A stretch of DNA of 64,000 bases from contig NC_049909.1 of NCBI RefSeq assembly GCF_001411555.2, positions 19,578,623 to 19,642,622 on the forward strand, written 5' to 3'. The notes beneath the pieces are model-generated. The model had not been told where the DNA came from. It saw nothing but the letters and a program-made list of their open reading frames with translations, and did not search any database. Shown here one piece after another: positions 46,637 to 59,500 of this stretch. Source of the stretch: Juglans regia (taxonomy: Eukaryota > Streptophyta > Magnoliopsida > Fagales > Juglandaceae). How positions within the stretch are numbered: position 1 is the stretch's first letter; the number at the start of each line of letters is the position of its first letter. Both the position numbers and the translations under genes were made by a program.

Positions 46637-47280
46637 ACATCACCTTTTATTATTTATCTTAATAGTTATATTTTGACAATAAGGCAAATCTCAATTTATA
46701 TTTCAAATTGAGGATTAGAAAACTACTAAAATTATCCGGTGATCATATCATGAAAATTGTGATATTTTTATATAAAACATATATTTTTTAGTTGTTATCA
46801 ATGACCCATTTTGTAAGCCCTGTTCACTAATGCATTTTTTGGTAAGATATCAAAGTGAAGAAAGATGAAAGAATCGAGAGAGAGAGATGCTCTCCAAATA
46901 GTTTCGTTCTAAAATATTGACATCTCGCATTAGTGAAACTAACGATACTCATGCATATAAGTTCAATCAAAATCGGATTATTTTGTTAAAAAAAAAAGAA
47001 AAAAAAGTACTGCAGATTAAAATGAAGATGGAATGTCACATCCTTTGAATATTGTAAGATAAGTATAGGTATGCCACATCTTGAATTGAAACATGTATGA
47101 GAGCGAATTTATTTGATCTTGTTCTGAGTGGACACTCAGAAGCCATCATATTGGATTAAAAACTTTGGTTTCTGGAAAGGTGACTTTCAGACATATGAGC
47201 GAAGCCTACTTTTGTAAATAAGTCGTCTTTGACTTGAGAAAGGGGCACTTGCTAACCATAAGTCATTCGTAGAAAAAAAA

Positions 47281-47547
47281 ATAATGCTACTATATCTTTA
47301 ATTTATTCGATTGATCTTGCTATGTTGATGTGGTATTGTAATACGGTGTCACATGGCTTATTAAGAAAATTAAAAGCATAAATATAAAAAAGTAGAAATA
47401 ATCTAGAGTTTTAGTCTTATTATTTTTATATTTTTAGATGCCATTTTGTTTTGAATATATATTTTTAAATATTTTTAATAACCCATGTACTGTCACGTCA
47501 AAAGGTAAAGTAAGTGATATAAATTAGAGACATAGTAGCATTACTAA
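47281..47547. repeat. MITE with AATGCTACTATATC ends
   Basis: The left end AATAATGCTACTATATCTTT and the right end GAGACATAGTAGCATTACT are inverted repeats with ATAAATTAG next to them. The right half and about 50 bp beyond recur at 48643-48780, so this segment was also duplicated locally. Confidence 0.5.
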
Positions 47548-48261
47548 AAAAAACTAGTGTTATTGAGGCAATTGGAGGTTTATAAGAGGATTGCCATTGG
47601 ACTAAAAACCTTTAATATAGACTTTGAGATACAATAACTCTAAAAGAATTTTTAAAGTTGGAGAGTCACTATCCACCTATTAAACCAATATGTTATTCAC
47701 AAATAATCAACAAGACTTTATTAAATTATTTTTAAAACTTTCATTAGTAGACAAGGTTATATTATGTCTAGATTTTCTAGGAAATATTTTTATTTTTTTT
47801 ATAAACAATGCTATATTATGTTGGCTAATTAGGTTATAAAAAATAGTTGAGAAACAATAATTTGAAGGAAAAATTAAATTATTAATTAATATATTAAGAG
47901 TAGTTGCAAAATATAAAAAAATTAATATTAAAATACATAATATTACATTATTATTTTGAATTTGAAATAGATAGTCAAAGGTGGATTAATATCTTCAATG
48001 ACTTTGGCTTTAGCCAAAACCTCATCTTTTAGTCAAATTTTGGACTTGGTAATAGCTAGACTATTGCCAATGCTCTTAGGATCATATTACAAATAAGACG
48101 CCCAATGTTTATTGCTGGACATGCCCCTAATGTAGATTGTACTTTTTATTTTTTTAAACATTTTAAAATATTTTTAAAAAATGACACCAATGCACTAATA
48201 GTCACTCTTTTAACTATTAAATAAATCAAATGAAAAATAAAATATATGAGCGGTCAAAATC

Positions 48262-48640
48262 CGGGGGCAAAACCACGTAACATACTATCATTTTCCTTAA
48301 AAAAATATTACTTGCCCTGCCTATGTGCTAGAACAGGACTTTCTCTGTGACCTATTGTGGGCTAACCCTGATAAATTAGGGGGCAAAACCACATGACATA
48401 CTATCATTTTCCTTATAAAATATTACTTGCCCTACTTATGTGCTAGAACGGGGCCTTCTCTGTGGCCTATTGTGGGCTGATCCTAATAAATTAGGGGGCA
48501 GAACCATGTGGCATACTATCATTTTCCTTAGAAATATTAGTTGCCCTGCCTATGTACTAGAATGAGGCCTTCTCTATGACCTATTATGGGCTGATACTGA
48601 TAAATTAAGTGGCAAAACCACGTGGCATACTATCATTTTG
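48262..48640 (+). repeat. Tandem array (about 115-bp unit, just over three copies) derived from a PP1 fragment
   Basis: The units restart at TTGCCCT (48312, 48427, 48541). Each has GGGGCAAAACCACGTGRCATA and CTATCATTTTCCTTA followed by CTTGCCCTGCCTATGTGCTA and CTCTGTGACCTATTGTGGGC. Read in frame, the latter gives LCDLLWADPDK-like peptide, which is the conserved protein phosphatase 1 sequence. The same fragment occurs once more inside the pseudogene at 48800-48860. Confidence 0.75.
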
Positions 48641-48772
48641 TTTTGAATATATATTTTTCAAAATATTTTTAATAAACCGCATGGCGTCAGAGTCAAAGTG
48701 AGTAATATAAATTAGGAGTATAATAACATTATTAAAAAATACTAGTATTATTCAAGTGATTGAAGGTTTATA

Positions 48773-49365
48773 ATGGATCATATAAGAAATATTATTTGTT
48801 TTGCCTATATGCCAGAACAAGGCATTCTCTATGACCTATTGTGGGCTGATTTTGATAAAGACGGAATGTCTAGGGTATGCCATAAACATTTTGGGACTGA
48901 CAAGGCTGCTAAATTCCTTTACAAACTCATACAAAGACGACTCTTGATATGGACAAGGACATGCTTGAAAACAGAAAAAATAAATAAATAAAACATGTTA
49001 TTAGGTAGACTGAAGGTTGAAATGGATTCAAATCGTTACCCTAGGATTTAAGGTTTAGGTTGTTGACATTGATACCTGAAAGGTAGGGCTGGTTTTAAGG
49101 GACCCTAAGCTAGGTCTGAAATGAAATACTATTATTTGCTAATTGTTTTATGACTAAAAATATTTGGACTTAAGACCTAGGATTTATTTTCTCCTGCTTG
49201 TATTGCTGTTTTCCATTTTTTTATGATCATGTTGTAGAAAATGGATATAAGTTTTTTGCAAAGCTGCAACAAGTAACCATACATTCAGCTCCAAATTACT
49301 GTGGTGAGTTCGATATTGCTGGTGCAATGATGAGCATGGATGACATCCTTCCAAGTTCCTAAAAA
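48773..49365 (+). pseudogene. Fragmentary PP1 serine/threonine phosphatase pseudogene
   Basis: 48773-48991 encodes MPEQGILYDLLWADFDKDGM and then FGTDKAAKFLYK, the counterpart of the PP1 QGLLCDLLWSDPDKD and FG..VVAKFL segments. A second piece, about 49230-49363, reads [16 protein letters not shown] and [20 protein letters not shown], matching the PP1 C-terminal [19 protein letters not shown] motif. The metal-binding N-terminal two thirds are absent, the pieces are separated by about 240 bp of unrelated or intron-like sequence, and stops follow. It cannot encode an active phosphatase. Confidence 0.75.
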
Positions 49366-50320
49366 TTCCGAGAAGAAATGAAATATTGTATTTGACAACA
49401 TGTTGAGACTATGAACTCCACCTCATAAGGTGAAGAAGCCCCCGAGCTGAGTTTTTATACTGTCCAACCTGATATAAAAAAAATTATTCTATTCATCATT
49501 CATACACTACACTTGATTTTTTTATTTTTATTTTTACTAAACTAAAAGAATTATTCTACTTACCATCCATATAATACATATCTGATAAGGAAAAAAATAA
49601 AATAAAAAAATAAAAAATCATATATGATGTGTAGTATATAAATGATGAGTCGAATTTTTTATAAAAAAATTAGAACATAAGTTTTTAGTCATATTTATTG
49701 ATCTACTATATTTGGAGATTTTTCAAATGTCTTCCATTGATTTCCCAAAATGGAAATATTATACCAATTATTGTTTTTTTTTTTTTAATTTTAAATCAAT
49801 CATTTATATTTTTTTAATAAAAAATATTAGTGAAATTTCTCAAACTTAGCGCTTAATTTTAACGTTCATATATTTTAATTTTTTAATTTTTTTATTTAAT
49901 GGTTAAGAAAATATTTATTAGCAAAATTTTATATTTTTATATTTTTTAATGATTAAAACTGTTAAAAAAATACTTAAAAAACAAAAAACAAAAAATTTAT
50001 AACAAACACGTCAGCAATAAACGTTGGCAGCCCGCTAGATGATCCAATTTTAATATATATATATTTTTTAAAATTACACAACATGTGCTTAAAAAAATAA
50101 AAAGACAAAAAACAAATACAAAATACAAAATACACTGTCGTACCTTCTGTCGGTGGATTTTATCGGTTGAACTATCTTTCCCATTACAATTTACAGAAGA
50201 AAGGTGTGTGTAAGCATCGGATTTCCCTCCAACAAATTCGTCGTGTTTAATTGACCAGCGCCGACTTTCTTCTCAATAGGAAATCGACACGAGTACGGAC
50301 GCACTGGCTTCTATGTTCCA
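49366..50320. other. AT-rich spacer upstream of PIAL
   Basis: No gene recognised. Mostly A/T tracts with inverted AT-rich words. The promoter-proximal part begins around 50100. Confidence 0.4.
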
Positions 50321-50323
50321 ACC

Positions 50324-50332
50324 TATATATAA
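50324..50332 (+). promoter_or_regulatory. TATA box of the PIAL gene
   Basis: TATATATAA lies 225 bp upstream of the ATG at 50549, compatible with a leader of about 190 nt. Confidence 0.45.
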
Positions 50333-50548
50333 CGGGGAAATGACGCGTCCCCACGTAGGCATTCCCGTAAATGGAATATAAAGGAAGCCCAAAAATCCCG
50401 AAGCAGACAGATTTTCAATTTGTTTTTCCAGATCCCGGGTTTTTATTTAGTTCTCTCAGACGCTTCCTTTAATCCTTATATTAATCCTTATATTAGTTAA
50501 AATATTAAAAAGAAAAAAACCCAGAGAGATAGAGAGAGGCTAGATTGA

Positions 50549-53500
50549 ATGCTGGGAAATACTTTTCCCTCGCCGGTGGTCGGCGGGTTGAACAGGTTTC
50601 AGTCGGCTGTAAATTCGTTCATTTTCTCCGACATGGTAGAGAAATTGGCCTCGAACGTCCGACTCGGACACCCTAGCAACGCCATGGAGTTCTTCGAACT
50701 CTGCTTATCCCTTGCCAGGTAACGTACCATACGTACATTTTCGCTTTTGGTAGACGTATCTGAGTACACATATTTAAATATGAAATATTCCCGGATTGAA
50801 TTTTTTTTTTTTTTTGGTTTTTATTGGCGTGCCCCAAGCTGAGTTTCCATATTTTTTTTAAAAAAAATGATCTCTTTTACAGTAATTCTACAAAATCTTT
50901 TAAATGGGATATTTATATAAAATTCAAATATTTTTTAATGGAGTAGCACAATTTTATTGAATAGTTAATGAATGGTAAAGTAATTGTAAAATAGTATATT
51001 ACTTGTTTTAATAATTTATTAAATAATGAAGTCCATATTTAAACCTGGGTTTTATTTTGGAATCTCATTTTAGCTTTCCATCCATGGTTTGTCTTTAGGG
51101 GAATCTGGTGTTGAAAATTGGACACGTGAAGTGCCTTTTTCTTGTCTAGGCTGTTTTTGGTTGCAGAGGGAATATAGAATTTGGTGGATTCGGAATATGT
51201 TTTGTTTGTTTTTAGTTTTTCACTTATGCTTTAAAACGTACTGGTGGATTAAGGACCTGTTTGGGGTTGCGTTAAGATTGTTAAAAAGTGATTAAATAGC
51301 CTTAAAAGCTCTTTAATGGAAAAATTAGGTTGTTTGGGTATTACATATTAAAATATTTTTTAATCTCAAGTAAGATAAAAAGTATGTTTGAGAAAAAGTA
51401 TAATTTTGATGCTTTTACTCAAGCTTGCTTTTCCGGATAATCCAGAATGTAGTTCCAGTTTTACAAAGACTGTCAATAGACGAAAATACCTATACAACTT
51501 TAAGATAATTACAATTTTTAAACTTCTAAGAATATGGTCATTAGCTTTAAAAAGTTAAATGATCGTAATTTATATATTAGAAAGCACTTTTTAAATTTGT
51601 TTCCAAACAAACGTAACATGTTTGAAAGTGTTTTAAACATATGGCTACCAAACAGTAAATAACTTTTTAATAGTAGAACTTATTAATTAAGTTATAAGTC
51701 CTAAAGTTATAAGTTATATTTTCCACCGCAATCCCAAAAGAGAACTAACACCATTGAGATGTTGAAAATAGACGGAGTGGACTGTATGGAGCCTCCTGTA
51801 ATTAGGGTGCATATTGTGGGAATTTTTGAACTCTTACTTTTTAAACAGGTGGGATGGCGGCCAAAACTCGATGGACTAGCCTTTGAGTCCATTGATCCAC
51901 AACAGGTTTCGTGGCTGAAGCGGCCTTTTGAGGAACCCAGAGGTCCACAGTATGGTAAGGAGAATGGTTAAAGATAAAGCACCTGGCCACGACGGCTTTT
52001 CCATGAGATTTTTTCAATCTTGTTGGGATGTGGTGAGGGCAGATTTAATGAAAGTGTTCCAAGAATTCTTTTTAGTTTGGAAATTTGAGAAAAGCCTCAA
52101 TGCTACATTTATTGCACTCATTCCTAAGAAGATTGAGGCCTCAAAAGTGAAGGATTATCGGCCCATTAGCCTTGTGAATGAGATTTATAAGATTATTTCT
52201 AAAGTGCTTGCTAATAGTTTAGGAGAGGTTTTAGGGAGGATCATTACAAAACTCCAAAATGCTTTTGTTAAAGATAGGTAAATTCTGGATTCGGTTCTCA
52301 TTGCTAATGAATGCCTAGACAATAGGCTAAGATCTAGCCAGTTGGGAATCCTTTGCAAGTTAGATATGAAGAAGGCGTATAATCATATGAACTGAGAGTT
52401 TTTACTCTATGTGCTTGGGAGGTGCGGTTTTGGGGAGAAATGATGCTCATGGATTAGATGGTGTATTTCAACGGTGATGTTTTTCGTATTGGTGAACGGC
52501 TGCCCACATGGTTTCTTTAATAGCTCTCAAGATCTAAGAAAAGGAGATCCCTTGTCCTCACTCCTATTTGTTTTTGTCATGGAGGCACTTAGTAAAATGG
52601 TTCTAGCCTTGGTGAACAGTGGCGTTATCGAGGGATTCTCGGCGGGTAATCCTAATAGGGGCACCATTAACCTATCTTACTTATTGTTTGCAGATGATAC
52701 ACTGATTTTGTGAGGCAGAACAAAACCAAATTCAAACACTGAGAGCATTATTAATTTGTTTTGAAGCGGTTTTCAGGTTAAAAGTGAACTTTGATAAATC
52801 ATAACGGGCTAGCATCCTTGGATGTAAGGTTTCCTTTCTTCCCATGAATTACCTTAGTCTTTCTTTGGGGGCACGTACAAGGTCTATATCGATTTGGGAT
52901 ACAGTGGTGGAGAAGATTGAACGTAGATTGGCAGGTTGGAAGAAATCATATCTCTCGAAAGGTGGTAGGATCACCCTTATCAAAAGTACTCTTTCTAATC
53001 TACCAACGTATTTTCTATCTGTATTCCCTATTCCAGCAAGTGTGGCAAACCGTATTGAGAAACTGAATTGTGACTTTCTTTGGAGTGGGATAGGAGAAGA
53101 ATTCAAATATCATTTAGTCAAGTGGGATAAGGTATGTTCTCCAGTCTCTTCGGGTGGGTTGGTTATTAGAAATTTGAGGATTTTCAATCAAGCATTGCTT
53201 GGAAAATGGTTGTGGAGATATAGTATGGAACCGGAAGCCCTATGGAAGTTAGTGATTGATTGCAAATATGGAAGCATGTGGGGAATGTGGTGCACTAGGG
53301 AGGTCCATGGGGCATATGGAGTGGGAATTTGGAAACACATTCAAAGAGGGTGGGTGATCTTTAATCGGCACACTAGACAGGTGTTAGGCGATGGATCTAG
53401 AATAAAATTCTAGATTGACCTATGGTGTGGAGATCAAGCCCTAAAGGATTTATTCCCATCACTTTTTAGGATTGCAGGTGAGAAAGATGCCTCGGTGGAT

Positions 53501-56500
53501 AATTGCATGGAGTCATTTGGGAAACTAGTCCAATGGAACGCGAATTTCACTAGAGCCGCCCCAAGATTGGGAATTTGGCAGCTTCGAGGAATTTTTTGCT
53601 CTTCTATACACCATGAGGCAGAGAACCCAAGTAGCAGATAAGATGTGGTGGATACCCACAGGTAAAGGTAAATTCTCGGTCTGTTCTTTCTATAAGACGT
53701 TTACACAACCGTAAAATACGCAATTCCCTTGGAGAAAGATATGGAGAAACAAGGTGCCTCACAAAATGTCATTTTTTGTATGGACAACAGCAAGATCTTG
53801 ATGACAAATAATCTACGGAGACGTAAGGTGATCATAGTAGATTGTTGTTATATGTGTAGGAAAAATGATGAAAATGTGGATTACTTATTGTTGCATTGTG
53901 AGGTGGCTGGAATGTTATGAAATGAAGTGTTTAATAGAATGGAGTTAGCTTGGGTTATGCCTGCCACAGTGACGGAGCTCATGGCCGGCTGGATAAATCT
54001 ATGAGGTTTCCCACAAATCTCAGCGGTGTGAAAAATGGTCCCGATTTGTATCATGTGGTGCCTATGGAAGGAGCGAAATGACTGGACATTTGAAGACAAG
54101 GAGCGCTCACTAGAAGAACTTAGCTTATTTTTTGTTAGCACTCTTTTTCTTTGGGCCACAACTATAGATTGTTGTGGCCTCAATTTCCATGATTTTCTTA
54201 GTTCTATTTCTTTTGTCTAACTAGGTGTGACCTTTTGTATACCATCTTGTGTACTTGGGCTATGCCTATTCATATCAGTATAATCGTTTACTTATAAAAA
54301 AAAAAGATTTTTTTAAGCATATATATTCGTTTTAATATTTTGGAGGCCAAATTTATGGACTTTATAAAAAAAAGAGAAACTTCTTCTTTTTCATACTTTT
54401 ATGAAGACTCGGGAACTTTAGATGGAGTTAGACGAATTTTCATATTTTTGAAAAATTTCTAGAAGCTTTCAAATTTGTTGGGATCAAAATTAGATCAAAA
54501 TTATTTTTTCCCAATTTTTATTTGAATTTAAATAATATTTTTTACATTTTCTTTGGGAGGCCAGGGGGACCATGGCCCCCCCTTCGGTCTCAACATAGTT
54601 ACATTGCTGGCTACGAGGTTGAATATAAGGTTTCCTGTAGTGATTTCGTTGGTTTATGCTGCTATTTTGAATTCCATTGTCTTGGTAATTGTGTAAATGC
54701 CATTATTAGATATTTACCCCTATAAAAAAAAAAAAAGTTTAAGAAATCATTCATATCAATCAAATTTTCGTTTTACTTATCAAAGAAAAAAAATGAGTTT
54801 TAAGAAATAAGAATATGAAGCTTTGTTGGCAAGAAGTGCTTGATAGGAGCGATGAGCTTTGAGGGCTACACTACTAGCAGTGTGTGTGTGTGTAAGTGCA
54901 CTTCCCTTATCATTTGATCCAATTAGAGATCAAGTTTGATGTATAATCATTACTTATCAAAAACAAAAGTGTGATGTATAATCATAAACATCATTATCAC
55001 CATTGTTGTTGTTAATATTATCATGTTAGTGTTAGTATTGTTGTACTTGACTAGATTTTCTTTGACAAAAACAGAGGTATTGATTATGCAGTTGCAAACA
55101 ATGAGGTTCCACCCAAAGTTCAAGATTTGCCTTCATTGTTGAAACAGGTGATTTTTATCTCGCCATATAGATGTTGAGTTCTTGATTCTCCATGTCTTAT
55201 ACCTATTTTTTGGTCCTTTAGATGCCTGTTATGCCTAGGACTGTATAAGCAAATTGCAGGCATTGGTGTTTGTAGAATCGTAGCATGCTAGTGTTTTAAC
55301 TTTCTCATGTATTTAACTTATTACTAACATATAATGAGTTTTTCTTGATATCATGGTTAATCTGTTTTAGTTTTTAGTTTATTCTCTCCCCATCACTCTG
55401 TTAAGAAGCACAGCTGCTGCAATATCCTGTCTGAAGAAAATGATACCATTTTCAAATATGTCAATGATATTATATAACAAATTGCCTTATGGATTAGCTC
55501 ATAGGGTCTCCCTTGTACTTTAGGATATATACCATGACACACAGCTTTTGTTTCTACCTGAATAAACATAATACCTGAATTTTTCCTAGAGGAAATGGAA
55601 AGTGAATCATATCATCTCTAAATGATTGTTTCTATGGATGCATATTGTATTATGGACATTCAAAATATATTCCGCAGTTTGCAATTTCATGAGTTACTGA
55701 TGAGTAAGGGCCCGTTTGGCAACATAACTATTCTCAAGTATTCTTAAATATTTCCTTCCCAAACATCACTTAAATATAAAATACTTTTCAATTTCAAATC
55801 TTCAACTTTTTTATCTATTCATTACGACTTTTTCAAACTCTCAAACAAAACACAAAAAACAATACTACTTTTTCAAATTTCAAAATAAAATAATATTAAT
55901 AAATTATATTCAAACCATTTTTTAACTTTATAATATTTTTATTCAACTTTTTCTTTCTCATTTATAAGAACCCAATAAAACATCTTAACTCAAACTGTTT
56001 CATTACTATTCATAGACATACCGAGATATTCCAAGTATCCACAAACAGGCCCTAAGTGGTAATTTGTGGTACACATATTTTCATGTATAAATATAAGTTT
56101 GCAAGTCAACATGATCATTGAGTACATAAATTCTAAATTGCTGAATCATTGATGCTTCTTGTCTCTGTCTCCATCTCGCTCTCCGGATTTATTCTCTGTT
56201 GTTATGCTTCCTGACTCACATATCAATGTTAGCTGTTGAGCAACCCTGATGCTATATCTTCTCAGGCCTATCTTTTGAATCTTGTTCTCTGGATGCCATC
56301 CATTTTCAAATGATATAATTCTTTTTTGAATATTTGCGTGTCTCTAAGGATTGGTTACATACCATTTCTCTTCATATTTGTATTATTATTTATTTTGCAA
56401 GACAGGCCATTTTTAATGCAATGTTGTGTAGGTATGCCAGCATAAAAATGATCTCCCCTTACTGGCAGCTATCATGGTGCTTATGATGTCTGTGAAGGTA

Positions 56501-59500
56501 TGAGTTAATTGCTGCTATTTTAGTAGGTTTGGGATTTGACCAATGATTTCAATGTCTCAAGTCCGTTGCTACGATTTGCTTGTTGGAAACAGATTCAATG
56601 ACTGGAATGGATTCTTTTTTATGAGGCGCCTTTTACATTATTTTTAAATGCTTCGGCTTAGTTATTTTAAAGGGTGCTATAGTTGTCTTGCTCCGTGCTG
56701 TGTGGCATGGGGATTTTAAGAACAGTGAATAAAGTACTGTATTTGTGGGGATTGAATGAAACATTCATATATTACTGGGCTATTCTTTTCCTTGTGGTTT
56801 GCTTCTTCGGTACTTAAATGTTTTTGTTTTTTTTTTTTTTTTTTGAAAAATCATTTTCTTCCCTTTGCTGTTTAATACAGAATTTCTAGCATTCTATCAT
56901 AATATATTTCATTCAAGATTCTTACTTATCGAAGAAAAAATCTGTCTTGTAAATTACACAGTATACTTTATAATTTCATTAGTCGTTTTGTACTATATTC
57001 TTCTAATGAATTATGGTTCTTCATGGCAGAATGCCTGTAAGATTGGGTGGTTTTCAGAAAAGGAGTCTGTAGAACTTTTCACGCTTGCAAATGAGGTTCG
57101 TCATGAAATATTTTTTTGAGAGTATATATTCAGAATTTGCCTTTGAATGATATGGCTATAGCCAATAGTTATATTTTTTTATTAACAGATAGGAAGCAGC
57201 TTCTGCAGTCCAGGAGATATTAACACGGGACCTAGTGATTCTCCTTCCACTATTAAAAAAATCATGGAGAGGTGGGAACATGCTTTGTGCTGCAGAATTT
57301 CTTACTGTATATTAATGTGCAACCAAAGTTTCTGGCTACTAGTTATTTAACCTTTTGTTTTAAATAATGGTACCAGGCTTGTAGCTCAGGCCCCAAAGTG
57401 AACCATAGGGAGTTAGAAATGAGAAATGATACTTGCAGTCATGACTGTGCAAGCGCCGTGCAATCACTTTTAAAAAAGTAAATAAATATGAAATCTATAT
57501 GAAAAAAAGTTAATTTTTTAATAGCGGATCACTATTTTTTAAAGCGATTGCATGACACTTGCACGCTCCATGACTGCATGTAACATTATTAGTTAGAAAT
57601 TTGGGTTTACTAGGAGTATGTGAAGCTAATTTTTTAATAGTGGATATAACTCTTTTTCAAAACGATTGTACGACACTTGCACGCTCCATGACTGCATATA
57701 ACATTACTAGTTAGAAATTTGGGTTTACTAGGAGTACGTGCACCTTATCCTTTGAATTGATGACTTTGGGTCCTGGTAGTGCGTTGGATCCATTCTATTT
57801 TTTACTTCTTAATGGTGTCCATGCCGGTGCTAGTATGGATATTCTTTTCAGTTTATTTTCACTGGGCTGAGTGCAGTTATGTGGGCTAAGGCGAAGTCAA
57901 ACGATAACTTTGTCAGCCCAACTTTTTACTTCTTAATGGTGTCCATGCTGGTGCTAGTATGGATATTCTTTTCAGTTTATTTTCACTGGGCTGAGTGCAG
58001 TTATGTGGGCTAAGGCGAAGTCAAACGATAACTTTGTCAGCAAGGATATTATTGTAACTTTGGTTTTACTATAACTGTAGAGTTGTCAATAGTAGCATGC
58101 ATGTTACTCTGTGTTTGATATTGATATTAATAACTATTATTTTATCTGGATTGATGTTAGGAGAGTCCTAATTGGACCAATGATGTAGTTAAGAATGTCG
58201 TGAAACTTGTCAGGGTGCGGACTAATTGTCAAAATGTGAGCTTGGGATGAACTATAGACTCCATCCAGGGTTCAATTCCCCACGAGGAGTTCACCTGGAT
58301 TACCTAACACATTCTTTTGGCAGGTGGGTCGTGTATTTTGGGGCTACTCCCTAGGGCTGGGTCTGAAGGGCCTGCCTTGGTGACTCGTGAGATTCCACAT
58401 CATAAAAAAATAATGTTGTAAATCAAGATTGAGTCATTACTAATTATGATCATGTTCGTCTGGATTATTATAATTGAGTGATAAATGATCTCTCTTTACA
58501 TACTTACAAAAAATGCTCTCTCTCTGAAGGTTCTACCCACGGATGAGGATGGGGCAGATACTTGCTTCCCTTGACATCAAGGTGGCTCCGCCCCCCCCCT
58601 CTTCTCTAAAGCTGATTCTCTTTTATTATTTTGAAGCACATTTTAACCTATTTCTGTTTTTATTGTAGCCCGGATATGGGGCATACGTGATTGATTTCCA
58701 TATTTCAAAGAATACAACACAGTCTTTCCAAGAAAAAATTGTAAGACATCAAACTGGATCTATTTCAATGTGTGGTCTAATATCTGTTCACAACTTGTAA
58801 GACAGCTTGCCTTCTGGGTACTGTTCTACCTTAAACTTTGGTAATGTCCATTCATTTGGACTCAATCTAGGATTTGGGTAGTTCTTTCTGACCATAATTT
58901 CGCTTTGTGTATTGGGTTTTTTTTTAATCTTAACACATGGAATCGGCAAAAGTATGAAAATTATTTTTAAAATCTCACATTGTAACCATTACTTTCTATT
59001 TGGCTTGCAGTGGTTATTTGTAGCACAGACAGATAATATAGATACATCTATATGTATTATAAGTCCTCCCCTAGTGAGGTATGACTTTTTCTTTTTTCTT
59101 TTTTCTTTACAATATACTATAATTATTTAATTTATTCTGAGAACATTTCTTTTAACATTTGTAGTTTTCTTCTGAATGGAAAGGGAGTAGACAGGAGGAC
59201 TAATGTTCTAATGGTTAGTGCAATTCATTTACGTTGTAGATAACCTTTCGCGTATGACTGCAGTTGGTGCTGCCTCTGTAGCATAGGATTGATCTGATGT
59301 CTCTGTTTGTACTTCATTTCCTTTTTCAGGACACTGGGCCACAGTTACCAACAAATGTGACTTCAATTCTTAAATATGGAACAAATCTTCTTCAAGCTGT
59401 AGGCCAGTTTAAGGGTAAGCTTGAATGCAAACTTTCATGTCTAATTCATCCTGGCATGCAGTGTGATCTTGATCCAGCTCTAAGAGAAACTGTCATCAAT

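Noticed and set aside
48262..48640. Possible CRISPR-like array
   Set aside because: The units are about 115 bp of continuous similarity with no short repeat/unique spacer structure, and the DNA is plant nuclear; it is a tandem duplication.
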